DNA of 48,613 bases from Deltaproteobacteria bacterium (lineage in GTDB: Bacteria; Desulfobacterota; Desulfobaccia; Desulfobaccales; 0-14-0-80-60-11), in NCBI GenBank assembly GCA_030018495.1, contig JASEFS010000027.1, positions 1 to 48,613 of the forward strand, in the 5' to 3' direction. The translations under genes and the position numbers were made by a program. The notes under the pieces are model-generated. The model was given only the letters and a program-made list of their open reading frames with translations. It was not told the origin of the DNA and ran no database searches. Position 1 is the first letter of the stretch; every line of letters starts with the position of its first letter. This document shows, piece by piece, positions 1 through 6,647 of this stretch.

Positions 1-158
1 TCCCGGATCTTCAGGCTCGAAGACAACGCCGGCTGCACCAGGAAACAGAGGAGTAGCAGCATCATTAATCCCATAACTTCGGGTTTCCCGATGCAGGGCA
101 GTTCAAAGCCCTTCGCCTGTTTTCCTTCTTCCCAGGTTTTCCGCATATCACTCACCAT
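1..158 (-). CDS. cpaC: CpaC/RcpA-type secretin, N-terminal fragment
   Basis: Only the first 52 codons are in the window; the gene runs off the left edge. After a polar stretch of about 28 residues comes a hydrophobic run (MGLMMLLLLCFLVQPALSSS) that looks like a signal peptide ending in a small-residue cleavage site. No secretin domain is visible, so the call rests on position: cpaC normally follows cpaB directly in Tad pilus operons and encodes the outer-membrane channel for the Flp pilus. Two in-frame starts exist, ATG at 158 and ATG at 146; the second has a better ribosome binding site (GGTGAG, 4 nt away). It lies 92 bp after cpaB on the same strand. Confidence 0.55.
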   Translation of the reverse strand, partial: MVSDMRKTWEEGKQAKGFELPCIGKPEVMGLMMLLLLCFLVQPALSSSLKIR

Positions 159-250
159 TGCTCGTTTAAAATTTTCTAAATTTTTTGCAAAAAGACTTCA
201 TTTATTAAATAGGGCCTGCAATCTTATCGTGAGCTATATGAGTCGAGTTC

Positions 251-1069
251 TTATAAGCTGGCAAAACTCTTTCCCATACCCTTAATCACCTCTACCTTGT
301 TGTCCTTGGAGGCGTCGACTTTCGCCGCATTTTCCGCTTGCGAAGGCTTGGCATAAGCTAAATTTGAAGTCAATACGCCCTTGGTATAGAACAAACCCTG
401 GTTGAGCTGGTTTCTTAGGGCCAAGCGGATTTTGCCCTGATTGGTGGCCAGATTGACAATCTCCGCTTCTTCCGGGGTCACCTCCAGGGTCACGGTGGTC
501 ACAACCTGGGGCTTCTTTTCCGCGGTCTGATCCCAAATCTGCCCTTTGCTCAATACCTTAAGATTCTGCAGGATGATCTTGGAAAAATGCTCCCCTTTTT
601 CTTCAGGGGCCGACATTTCCACCAACAGGTCCACCCGATCCCCCGGATTGATAAAGCCGGCCACGCCGCTCACATCATCGGTGCGCACGGTGACCGCGAG
701 TTTATTGGGATCCAGCAGGCCGCCTAAACCTGCGGCCGTGCCCTCGGGAGCCAGTTTGTTGGGCAGCACCGGCTCACCCCGGCTGATGGGAACCTGGACC
801 ACCCGGCCCTCCAACTCTTTGGCACTCCGAAAAGATTTGGCCGGGATGATTTCTCGGGGCCAGGCCGCGGCTTTTACCATCCTGGCGCTGAGGGCCGTTC
901 CGGGAGCGATGTCCAAATCCGCCACCACCACCTGGTCATGCGGTATAACAGACACTGCGGTTTTCATGGTGATATACCGGTGAATCGTAAAGGTGGCGAT
1001 GAGACCGGCCACCCCTGCCAACACAAGATAAGGAATGCCTTTGGGTAATTTCATGTTCATGGCCCTCAT
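251..1069 (-). CDS. cpaB: Flp pilus assembly protein CpaB/RcpC
   Basis: 272-residue periplasmic Tad-pilus assembly factor. Residues about 10-30 form a single N-terminal membrane anchor. Residues about 44-110 form a SAF domain (VVVADLDIAPGTALSARMV, then VVQVPISRGEPVL), the fold shared by CpaB/RcpC and FlgA. The following segment (LAVTVRTDDVSGVAGFINPGDRVDLL) is the typical RcpC/CpaB C-terminal region. It shares ATGA with the end of the TadE-like gene upstream, which suggests translational coupling. Met6 (1054) is an alternative start. CpaB is thought to work with the CpaC secretin; here it immediately precedes that gene. The family assignment is secure. Confidence 0.93.
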   Translation of the reverse strand: MRAMNMKLPKGIPYLVLAGVAGLIATFTIHRYITMKTAVSVIPHDQVVVADLDIAPGTALSARMVKAAAWPREIIPAKSFRSAKELEGRVVQVPISRGEPVLPNKLAPEGTAAGLGGLLDPNKLAVTVRTDDVSGVAGFINPGDRVDLLVEMSAPEEKGEHFSKIILQNLKVLSKGQIWDQTAEKKPQVVTTVTLEVTPEEAEIVNLATNQGKIRLALRNQLNQGLFYTKGVLTSNLAYAKPSQAENAAKVDASKDNKVEVIKGMGKSFASL

Positions 1070-1533
1070 TCACATTTCATGATTGTTTCAGCCGTAAACG
1101 TCATATTTTTCATGGAAGGGATGAACCCTCCCAAAAGATCCCACGGGTTCTGAGCAGTAACTGTAACAATGAGCTCTGCGCCGGCATTGCCTGTGGTATA
1201 TCCTGAACCGGAAACGTTAACGTTCACCTTATCCTGGCTTAAGCTGGGACAGAATTTTGTAATATAATCCCGCACCACCGCCTCTATGCTGGGGTTGAGG
1301 CTGGCAGGGGCCAAACGGTTGGCGCTGGAAGAGGGGTCCGGTACATAAATCGTGCCGTAGCGGGCGCCTTCCCGAGAGGCGCAGGCTAGGGCATACTTTG
1401 TGTACCACATCAAGCCGAACTGGATGACCCCTAAAACAATTATCAGGAGTACCGTCAAAACCAGAGCAAATTCGACGATTGCGGCTCCCTGTGAATCCCT
1501 CAACAACTGCTTTGCCGGAGATCTTTTACTCAT
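1066..1533 (-). CDS. tadE: TadE-like pseudopilin
   Basis: 155-residue protein with the TadE/TadG signature: a short basic N-terminus, then GAAIVEFALVLTVLLIIVLG, where the Glu at position 5 of the hydrophobic segment is the conserved prepilin-type residue recognised by the prepilin peptidase. The hydrophobic helix covers about residues 20-42; the rest is a soluble domain likely exposed outside the membrane. TadE pseudopilins are processed by the CpaA/TadV peptidase, encoded directly upstream with a 4-bp overlap, and are needed for Flp pilus assembly. The C-terminus overlaps cpaB by 4 bp. Whether it is TadE or TadF cannot be decided from sequence alone, as only one copy is in the window. Confidence 0.9.
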   Translation of the reverse strand: MSKRSPAKQLLRDSQGAAIVEFALVLTVLLIIVLGVIQFGLMWYTKYALACASREGARYGTIYVPDPSSSANRLAPASLNPSIEAVVRDYITKFCPSLSQDKVNVNVSGSGYTTGNAGAELIVTVTAQNPWDLLGGFIPSMKNMTFTAETIMKCE

Positions 1534-2099
1534 AGCACCGGTCCTCTCAAATAGAGAGCTGTCATTCCCAATGCAATTGCCACGCCGTAGGGAATAGTCT
1601 TGGTTTCCATGCTTATCTTGCTTATATTCCTAACCGACACTCCAGCTTGAAAGGGTCGATGTAAAATCCAGTTCAACAGAATAGCCCAGCCCCGGCGGAT
1701 TTTTGTCCACAACTGCCTGTTCCAGCCCAGTGTGGCCAAGCTGATGAGGCCTCCAGCCACGGCCATATAAAAGAATAAAAGAAAGGTCTGCCACGGTCCC
1801 AGCCAGGCCCCCAGCGCGGCCAAGGCTTTTACATCTCCCGCGCCCATGCCGCTCAGCAGATAAGGAATGATTAATAAACCGAAGCCGAGGCCCAGACCCA
1901 TGGCGCTTTGGGCCGCCCCGTGCCAGCCGGAGATGCCGATCTGATAACCGAATCCTGATAAGGCGATAAGAAGATTCAGATAGTTAGGGATGCGGCGGGT
2001 ACGAACATCCCCGACAGCGACCCACAGAGAAAGAAGCAAAGGCCAGAACAAATATCCCAGGCCGTGCAGCCAGTTCGGCAGGTCGCCGGATAAGTTCAT
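1530..2099 (-). CDS. cpaA: Prepilin peptidase CpaA/TadV (A24 family)
   Basis: 189-residue integral-membrane aspartic protease that cleaves Flp prepilin and TadE-type pseudopilins. Both catalytic signatures of the A24 family are visible: the first Asp in AVGDVRTRRIPNYLN (about residue 31) and the GxGD motif in SGMGAGDVKALAALG (Asp about residue 88). About five to six hydrophobic segments are present and the N-terminal cysteine domain of large PilD enzymes is absent, as expected for TadV/CpaA. The start ATG at 2099 has a GAGGG site about 5 nt upstream. It overlaps the TadE gene by 4 bp, so the two are likely translated together. Confidence 0.93.
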   Translation of the reverse strand: MNLSGDLPNWLHGLGYLFWPLLLSLWVAVGDVRTRRIPNYLNLLIALSGFGYQIGISGWHGAAQSAMGLGLGFGLLIIPYLLSGMGAGDVKALAALGAWLGPWQTFLLFFYMAVAGGLISLATLGWNRQLWTKIRRGWAILLNWILHRPFQAGVSVRNISKISMETKTIPYGVAIALGMTALYLRGPVL

Positions 2100-2151
2100 G
2101 TCGCCCTCTTTGCTATGTTCGGTATTTTCGTTGTCAGAGATAGTTAATTAC

Positions 2152-2250
2152 TTAAACCAGTTGAGCCGTGAGGTAGCAGCCAAACAGGGCCATGGCCAGT
2201 CCCGCGACAAGCATCATGGCGATAATTTCGGTCAATTCTTCAAAAGTCAT
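2152..2250 (-). CDS. 32-residue single-span membrane peptide in tad operon
   Basis: A very small ORF between cpaA and the second pilin gene. It starts at ATG 2250 behind an excellent Shine-Dalgarno sequence (GGGAGGA, 5 nt from the ATG) and encodes an acidic N-terminus (MTFEELTE) followed by one hydrophobic helix of about 22 residues ending in YLTAQLV. A longer in-frame reading upstream lacks a comparable ribosome binding site. I do not recognise the family. Its position inside the pilus operon suggests an accessory membrane peptide; the function is unknown. The evidence for translation is the ribosome binding site and the clean hydrophobic segment only. Confidence 0.5.
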   Translation of the reverse strand: MTFEELTEIIAMMLVAGLAMALFGCYLTAQLV

Positions 2251-2402
2251 ATCGTCCTCCCTTGCTACCAAATTCCCACCATGCAATCGGCTCAAAATCC
2301 CATATTTTATTTTCTGCTGGCGCCAAGGGGGCAACAGCAGGCTTGAGAAACTTCGTAAACTAAGCATTCTTCCCTCAAGCCCATAGACTTGATGAGGTTT
2401 AC

Positions 2403-2567
2403 TCAAGATGAGAAAGGCGCGTTGGCTTTGCCAAAGGGGCTGTGAAGGCTATTAAACATTAGACTCACCGCTCCTATGATCGCCATGGCAATAAGCCCCA
2501 CAAGCAGGCCATACTCCACGGCAGTGGCGCCTCCCTCGTCTATGAAAAGACAGAAAAACAAGTTCAT
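2403..2567 (-). CDS. Second, short Flp-type pilin (54 aa)
   Basis: A 54-codon ORF that reads as a second Flp pilin. It has a short leader (MNLFFCLFIDEGG), the Flp processing motif G/ATAVEYG with the conserved Glu-Tyr pair, and a hydrophobic helix (LLVGLIAMAIIGAVSLMF) as in the main pilin 85 bp upstream. The leader is unusual: hydrophobic, with a Cys and no Lys, where the main pilin has basic residues. The tail (HSPFGKANAPFSS) is short and unlike the main pilin. A purine-rich GGGGGG lies 2 nt before the ATG. It could be a minor pilin or a decaying paralogue; the intact frame and motif favour a functional gene. Confidence 0.72.
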   Translation of the reverse strand: MNLFFCLFIDEGGATAVEYGLLVGLIAMAIIGAVSLMFNSLHSPFGKANAPFSS

Positions 2568-2603
2568 TGCCCCCCCTTTTCTATTGAATTTTTAAACCCC
2601 TTT

Positions 2604-2635
2604 ATGCTCGGGCCCTATAATAGGGGCCCGAGCAT
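2604..2635. terminator. Perfect 12-bp hairpin between two flp genes
   Basis: An exact inverted repeat with 12-bp arms (ATGCTCGGGCCC and its complement) around an 8-nt loop, directly after the main flp stop codon on the minus strand. There is no U-run on either side, so it is not a classic intrinsic terminator. A hairpin here would suit attenuation or 3'-end stabilisation, allowing far more main pilin than downstream assembly proteins. The structure is seen in sequence; the role is inferred. Confidence 0.6.
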
Positions 2636-2651
2636 ACTAGGGAATCAGAGT

Positions 2652-2837
2652 TTATCCACCAGCAGCAGGGGCAGTGCTGGCAACTTGATCCGCAGTGTAA
2701 TTAAATGTAGCCTGCAAGTTAAGACCTAAAGCCGCCACCGCAGCGATAATAACCACCGCAATCAAAGCTACCATCAAGCCGTATTCCACTGCAGTCGCAC
2801 CAGATTCATCTTTGAAGAATTTCTTAACCATTTCCAT
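2652..2837 (-). CDS. flp: Major Flp/Fap-type pilin subunit
   Basis: 61-residue type IVb pilin precursor. The leader MEMVKKFFKDESG is followed by ATAVEYGLMVALIAVVIIAA, the canonical Flp motif: cleavage after Gly, with the Glu-Tyr pair at mature positions 5-6. A hydrophobic helix and a small Ala/Gly/Thr-rich tail follow. Length and motif match the Flp family exactly. It would be processed by CpaA and assembled by the Tad machinery into adhesive pili. It is the first gene of the locus, preceded by about 650 bp of AT-rich DNA with a candidate sigma-54 promoter (2998-3013), and has a strong ribosome binding site (GGAGGGAGA). Confidence 0.95.
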   Translation of the reverse strand: MEMVKKFFKDESGATAVEYGLMVALIAVVIIAAVAALGLNLQATFNYTADQVASTAPAAGG

Positions 2838-2997
2838 TCTCCCTCCAGTTTGGTTTGTTTTTTAAAGGCTGTGTTTGAAGTTTGATTAGCTTGGTCCAGC
2901 AATCTCTCGGGCTTAGCCCACCATCACTTCATCCCTACAAGATTTTCCCTGTAATCCCCCCCTTCTGCGTGGATTTTGCGGTTTCGTAATGATTGCT

Positions 2998-3013
2998 AAC
3001 AAGAAGCATGCCA
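2998..3013 (-). promoter_or_regulatory. Candidate sigma-54 promoter for the flp/tad operon
   Basis: On the minus strand the sequence TGGCATGCTTCTTGTT matches the sigma-54 consensus TGGCAYRN4TTGCW at every defined position but one (T instead of C in the -12 GC). It lies about 160 bp upstream of the flp start. A sigma-54-type response regulator is encoded nearby (5117-6535). The match is direct; activity is inferred. Confidence 0.45.
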
Positions 3014-3244
3014 GTTATTGGAACCATCCAAAACCTCTTGTGCCTCTCGCCTATTTTGAGCGCTAAAATCAGATATTTTGCATTGCACCTTGATTTATTA
3101 TGCTTTGCATAAAAATGCTGGACCGAAAGACAAGAGATTCCGACGAAATTAGGGATTTGAAAAAAATTATTCAGTCCCATTTGACCGTCCTGCCATTCGC
3201 CTCGAACTTCCCATAGAAAATTATTGTAGAGATCTGCAATTTAG

Positions 3245-3288
3245 TTCTCACAAGGTGAGAATTTTATTGAAATAGAATAAGTTCTATT
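3245..3288. repeat. Two tandem perfect inverted repeats, possible operator
   Basis: TTCTCAC-aag-GTGAGAA at 3245-3261 and AATAGAA-taag-TTCTATT at 3271-3288, with centres about 26 bp apart. Both have 7-bp perfect arms and sit in the divergent intergenic region about 200 bp upstream of the plus-strand gene. They could bind a dimeric regulator; nothing else supports this. Confidence 0.35.
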
Positions 3289-3486
3289 TTGTCAGGAGAA
3301 CATTTTTTATTGCAAGAAAATTAATATCTTAGCTTCTTGGCATTATTTGAGCGTACCCCGAAACCCTTTTCCCGGGTTTAGTTCGCGGCCCAGTCCTTTA
3401 TGCCTGAAAGGTATGAAATTTGCTTTCTTTAACGATTCAGGGGAGATGTCTTAGGTTCTTCCGATTGAATTATTGTATTCCTAGAG

Positions 3487-5067
3487 ATGAAAGAGTCGAA
3501 AGAATTTATGCCTGAAAAATATTTACGCTTTGTGATGTGGTTCGGACTTGCGGGTATGTTGCTTGGATTGATAAGTCAGCTTAACCGAATCGATCTTGAC
3601 CTATTCCATGAACTCGCATTGATCCGGGAATTAATAAACACTGGCAGTTTTCCGCTGACAGATGTTTTTTCTTATGTGCCAACCAAAAATCCAGTGGTTC
3701 ATCACGAGTGGGGCACCGGCGCAATTGTATACTTAATCACCATTCATCAAGGTCTGGGGGCACCCGGATTGCTGTTACTCAAGTATTTGCTAACAGCTTT
3801 CATTTGCATAGGCGGTTATATATTCACTAAACGACAGGGGGCCAGTGATTATGCTTTTTCTTTTTTTGCATTCTGGGCTATCAGTTTGGGGTGGATAGGG
3901 TTTACCACTATAAGAGCACAATTATTTAGCCTTATGTTCTTGGTGATTTTTCTGTTTTTAATCGAAGAGAATCGTAAGGGAAAAAATTGGCCCTTATTTG
4001 TATGGCTCCCCTTCTACGTCGCTTGGGTGAACATCCATGGCGGATTTCTGATAGGCCTCGGACTATTCCTGATCTATATTGTGGAATTGTTTTTGGGCAA
4101 TTTTTTACAGGAAAAAAAGTTTATTGATTCTTTAAATCACATCAAGTTCCAAATCATAATTTTCGGCCTCATGTGTTTTGCTATCATAATCAATCCCTAT
4201 GGAACCTCCTACCTGCCTTATATTTGGCAAGCCGTTACTTTGGACAGGACCCAATTTATCTCTGAATGGCGCCCTGTATGGCAAATAAACATTACCACCT
4301 TCATAGGTCTCTCTCTTTCGATTATTTTATTGGCTTTTGTAATATGCTATCAAGAAAAAAGATCATTGATAGTACCAGGAACTTTGATGGTGCTTGGAGC
4401 AGCCTGGCTGTCCTTTCGACATTATCGGCATCTTTCCATCTATTCTGTTATCTTGATGTGTTACGCACCGATATTGCTGGAGAATAGTAGCTTATCCCCA
4501 GTACTGAAAAACTTATTGCAAAGACATAAAAAAATTTTATGCTTTTCATTTATTATAGTTGCTATTTTTGGAATAAGTTTGGCCTCGTGGAATAAATTTT
4601 GGCAATTGCGCATCCCTACTGCCGTTGAAGAACATAAAAAAGGCGTTCCGATTTATCCGGCAAGCGCAGTAAAATTCTTGAAGGAGAAGGACTTCACAGG
4701 TAATATGACGGTTCATTTCAATTACGGGGCCTATGTTTCGTGGAATCTATACCCTCAGGTAAAAGTAAGCATGGACAGCCGCTTCGAAGTGGCCTACTCA
4801 GTCGAGCAGGTAGTTGAGAACCTTAATTTCTATGCGGCAAAAGAAGGCTGGCAGGAAACCATTAAGCGGTACCCGACGGATGCTATCTTAGTTCCCAACT
4901 GGAAACCCATCGAAAAGGAGCTCAGCCAGGATGATATCCAAAAATTAATTAATTTTCGAAAAGTTTATGTTGATGATGCCTATACTATTTATATGCGCGC
5001 CGATCTGGCCGAGAAATTTCCCTTCCTTGATAACCGAGGAAAAACTATTGTAGGGACCTTTCCATAA
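3487..5067 (+). CDS. Polytopic membrane protein, GT-C glycosyltransferase-like
   Basis: 526 residues with about 10-11 predicted membrane helices between residues 12 and 365 and a C-terminal soluble part from about residue 380 (a strand-rich segment around HFNYGAYVSWNLYPQVKVSM). The first extracytoplasmic loop has the pattern IDLDLFHELALIRELINTG...TDVFSY, followed by VHHEWG. It resembles the DxDLWWH...TDPFSY / DHEW signature of large uncharacterised GT-C-like bacterial membrane proteins; the acidic residues would be the candidate catalytic pair. A polyprenyl-sugar-dependent transferase of the cell surface is plausible but unproven. The gene is clearly AT-richer than its neighbours, consistent with acquisition. 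It stands alone and converges with the response regulator gene. Confidence 0.6.
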   Translation: MKESKEFMPEKYLRFVMWFGLAGMLLGLISQLNRIDLDLFHELALIRELINTGSFPLTDVFSYVPTKNPVVHHEWGTGAIVYLITIHQGLGAPGLLLLKYLLTAFICIGGYIFTKRQGASDYAFSFFAFWAISLGWIGFTTIRAQLFSLMFLVIFLFLIEENRKGKNWPLFVWLPFYVAWVNIHGGFLIGLGLFLIYIVELFLGNFLQEKKFIDSLNHIKFQIIIFGLMCFAIIINPYGTSYLPYIWQAVTLDRTQFISEWRPVWQINITTFIGLSLSIILLAFVICYQEKRSLIVPGTLMVLGAAWLSFRHYRHLSIYSVILMCYAPILLENSSLSPVLKNLLQRHKKILCFSFIIVAIFGISLASWNKFWQLRIPTAVEEHKKGVPIYPASAVKFLKEKDFTGNMTVHFNYGAYVSWNLYPQVKVSMDSRFEVAYSVEQVVENLNFYAAKEGWQETIKRYPTDAILVPNWKPIEKELSQDDIQKLINFRKVYVDDAYTIYMRADLAEKFPFLDNRGKTIVGTFP

Positions 5068-5116
5068 ACATTGCTGATTTTGATTCTATCCAGTGAAAAT
5101 CTCGTAAAACAAAAAA

Positions 5117-6535
5117 TTATTCTTTTTCGATAGCGGCGTAAGTCCCCCGGTTAATGCGGTGTTTTTTCAGGAGGGCGTACAGGCGGGGCATGGACAGGGC
5201 GGAGACGCGGCAGGCTTCTTTGATGTCGTTGTCGGTCAAGGCCATCAGGTCTTGCAGGTACTGCTTTTCGGCCCGGGCAATGGCGGCCTCGCGAAAATCC
5301 TTGAGCTTGGGAAGCGCGGCGACGCGCGGGGGCTCGTCCGGCTCATGGCTTTCCTTGCTCACCGCGCCTCTGGCCACTTTGATGCGTATATGGCTGGGCA
5401 GATGGCTGGGGTACAGGGTGGGTTCGTGGCGGGCCGCGGCCAGGGCCCGCTCCAGGGTGTTGACCAGTTCCCTGACATTGCCGGGCCAGTCATAGGCCAT
5501 CAAACAATCCAAAAATTCCGGCGCAAACCCCTTGGGACCGATGTCGTAGCTTTCACACAATTTGGCAAGATGGAACATCACCAGGTCGCGGATGTCTTCC
5601 GGCCGCTCCCGCAAGGGCGGCAGCTCGATGGTGATGGAGCGCAGCCGGAACAGCAGGTCCTTGCGGAACAGACCTTCGGCTACCAATTGCTCGAAATCCC
5701 GATTGCTGGCCACCACCAGGCGGAAGTTGCTTTCCACTTCCTGACGGGCGCCCAGGGGCCGGAAGCGCCGCTCCTGGAGGACCCGCAGGAAGGCCTTCTG
5801 CATGATCAGGGGCAGCTCTCCCACTTCATCCAGAAACAGGGTGCCGCCGTCGGCCTGCTTGATGAGCCCCACCTGGGGCCGGTCCGCGCCCGTAAACGCG
5901 CCTTTTTCATACCCGAAGAGAGCGCTTTCCACTAAAGACTCGGGCATGGCGGCGCAGTCCACCACCACAAAAGGCTTGTTGGCCCGGGAGCTGTTGGCGT
6001 GAATGGCCCGGGCGAATAGTTCCTTGCCGGTGCCCGTCTCGCCCACAATCATGACGTTGGCGTCAGTCTCCGCGGCCTGGGCCAGGACGTCATAGCAGGC
6101 CCGCATCTGCGGACTCTTGCCCACGATGCCTTCCAGCTTCAAGGCCACCATAGGGGTCTTGCTCTTTTTTTCCTGGCGATACTGAAGCGCCCGGCTCAAG
6201 GCCAGGGTCATCTTTTTGATGGAAGACTGTTTTTCGATATAGTCCCAGGCGCCGTTTAAAATGGCCAGCTCCGCGCCGTCCGGGTCGCCGGCCCCGGTGA
6301 TGATGATGACTTCAGGAGACGTGGGCAGTTCCCGGAATCTGGGCAAGACTTCCAGGCCGCTGCCGTCGGGCATCCTGACGTCCAGAAAAACTACATCGAA
6401 ATTGCCGGATCCGGCCTCGTGAAGCCCTTCGTCCAGGGTCCTGGCGTATTTAACCCCGTAGCCCATGTCCTGAACCATATCGGACAGCATTTCACAAAAC
6501 ATTTCGTCGTCATCAATGATCAGCACATTGCCCAT
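5117..6535 (-). CDS. Sigma-54-dependent response regulator (NtrC/AtoC type)
   Basis: 472 residues with the full NtrC architecture. The receiver domain covers about 3-115, with phosphoacceptor Asp52 (FLDVRMPDGSG) and the acidic pair Asp8/Asp9. The AAA+ domain covers about 135-370: Walker A GETGTGKE (165-172), the sigma-54 contact loop GAFTGA (212-217), Walker B GGTLFLDE (230-237) and an arginine-finger region (LFRLRSITIELPPLRERPED). The C-terminus (about 428-465) is a Fis-type helix-turn-helix. It follows the hybrid kinase gene on the same strand after 112 bp, so the kinase is the likely partner. Targets are unknown; sigma-54-like sites occur upstream of flp and amtB in this window. Confidence 0.93.
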   Translation of the reverse strand: MGNVLIIDDDEMFCEMLSDMVQDMGYGVKYARTLDEGLHEAGSGNFDVVFLDVRMPDGSGLEVLPRFRELPTSPEVIIITGAGDPDGAELAILNGAWDYIEKQSSIKKMTLALSRALQYRQEKKSKTPMVALKLEGIVGKSPQMRACYDVLAQAAETDANVMIVGETGTGKELFARAIHANSSRANKPFVVVDCAAMPESLVESALFGYEKGAFTGADRPQVGLIKQADGGTLFLDEVGELPLIMQKAFLRVLQERRFRPLGARQEVESNFRLVVASNRDFEQLVAEGLFRKDLLFRLRSITIELPPLRERPEDIRDLVMFHLAKLCESYDIGPKGFAPEFLDCLMAYDWPGNVRELVNTLERALAAARHEPTLYPSHLPSHIRIKVARGAVSKESHEPDEPPRVAALPKLKDFREAAIARAEKQYLQDLMALTDNDIKEACRVSALSMPRLYALLKKHRINRGTYAAIEKE

Positions 6536-6647
6536 GGAGTCGCCCCTAAATCCCCGGTGAGTTTGGCTCCCCCTGCCGCGGGAAAAATCATGCAGCCGGT
6601 GCGCCGCCTCGCCGCCATTGGTTTTTCTTATTAAACAAGCAAGTCTC

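Larger units (their letters stand above)
2838..3486. other. AT-rich intergenic region between divergent flp and GT-C-like gene
   Basis: About 650 bp with no convincing gene; an 81-codon reading on the minus strand (2935-3180) has no ribosome binding site or recognisable domain. It holds a candidate sigma-54 promoter toward flp (2998-3013), two perfect inverted repeats (3245-3261 and 3271-3288), a weaker GG-N10-GC pair on the plus strand (3338-3352) and an AAACCC/GGGTTT hairpin near 3361-3378. Confidence 0.6.

Noticed and set aside
2935-3180. 81-codon minus-strand reading frame upstream of flp
   Set aside because: No ribosome binding site, no recognisable domain, low-complexity AT-rich DNA that also holds the candidate promoter.
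3338-3352. Second sigma-54-like site (TGGCATTATTTGAGC) on the plus strand
   Set aside because: GG and GC are 10 bp apart but the TT before the -12 element is missing; too weak to call as a promoter.
5159-5935. 258-codon plus-strand frame opposite the response regulator
   Set aside because: Antisense shadow of a gene with complete NtrC-family motifs; no ribosome binding site or domain.
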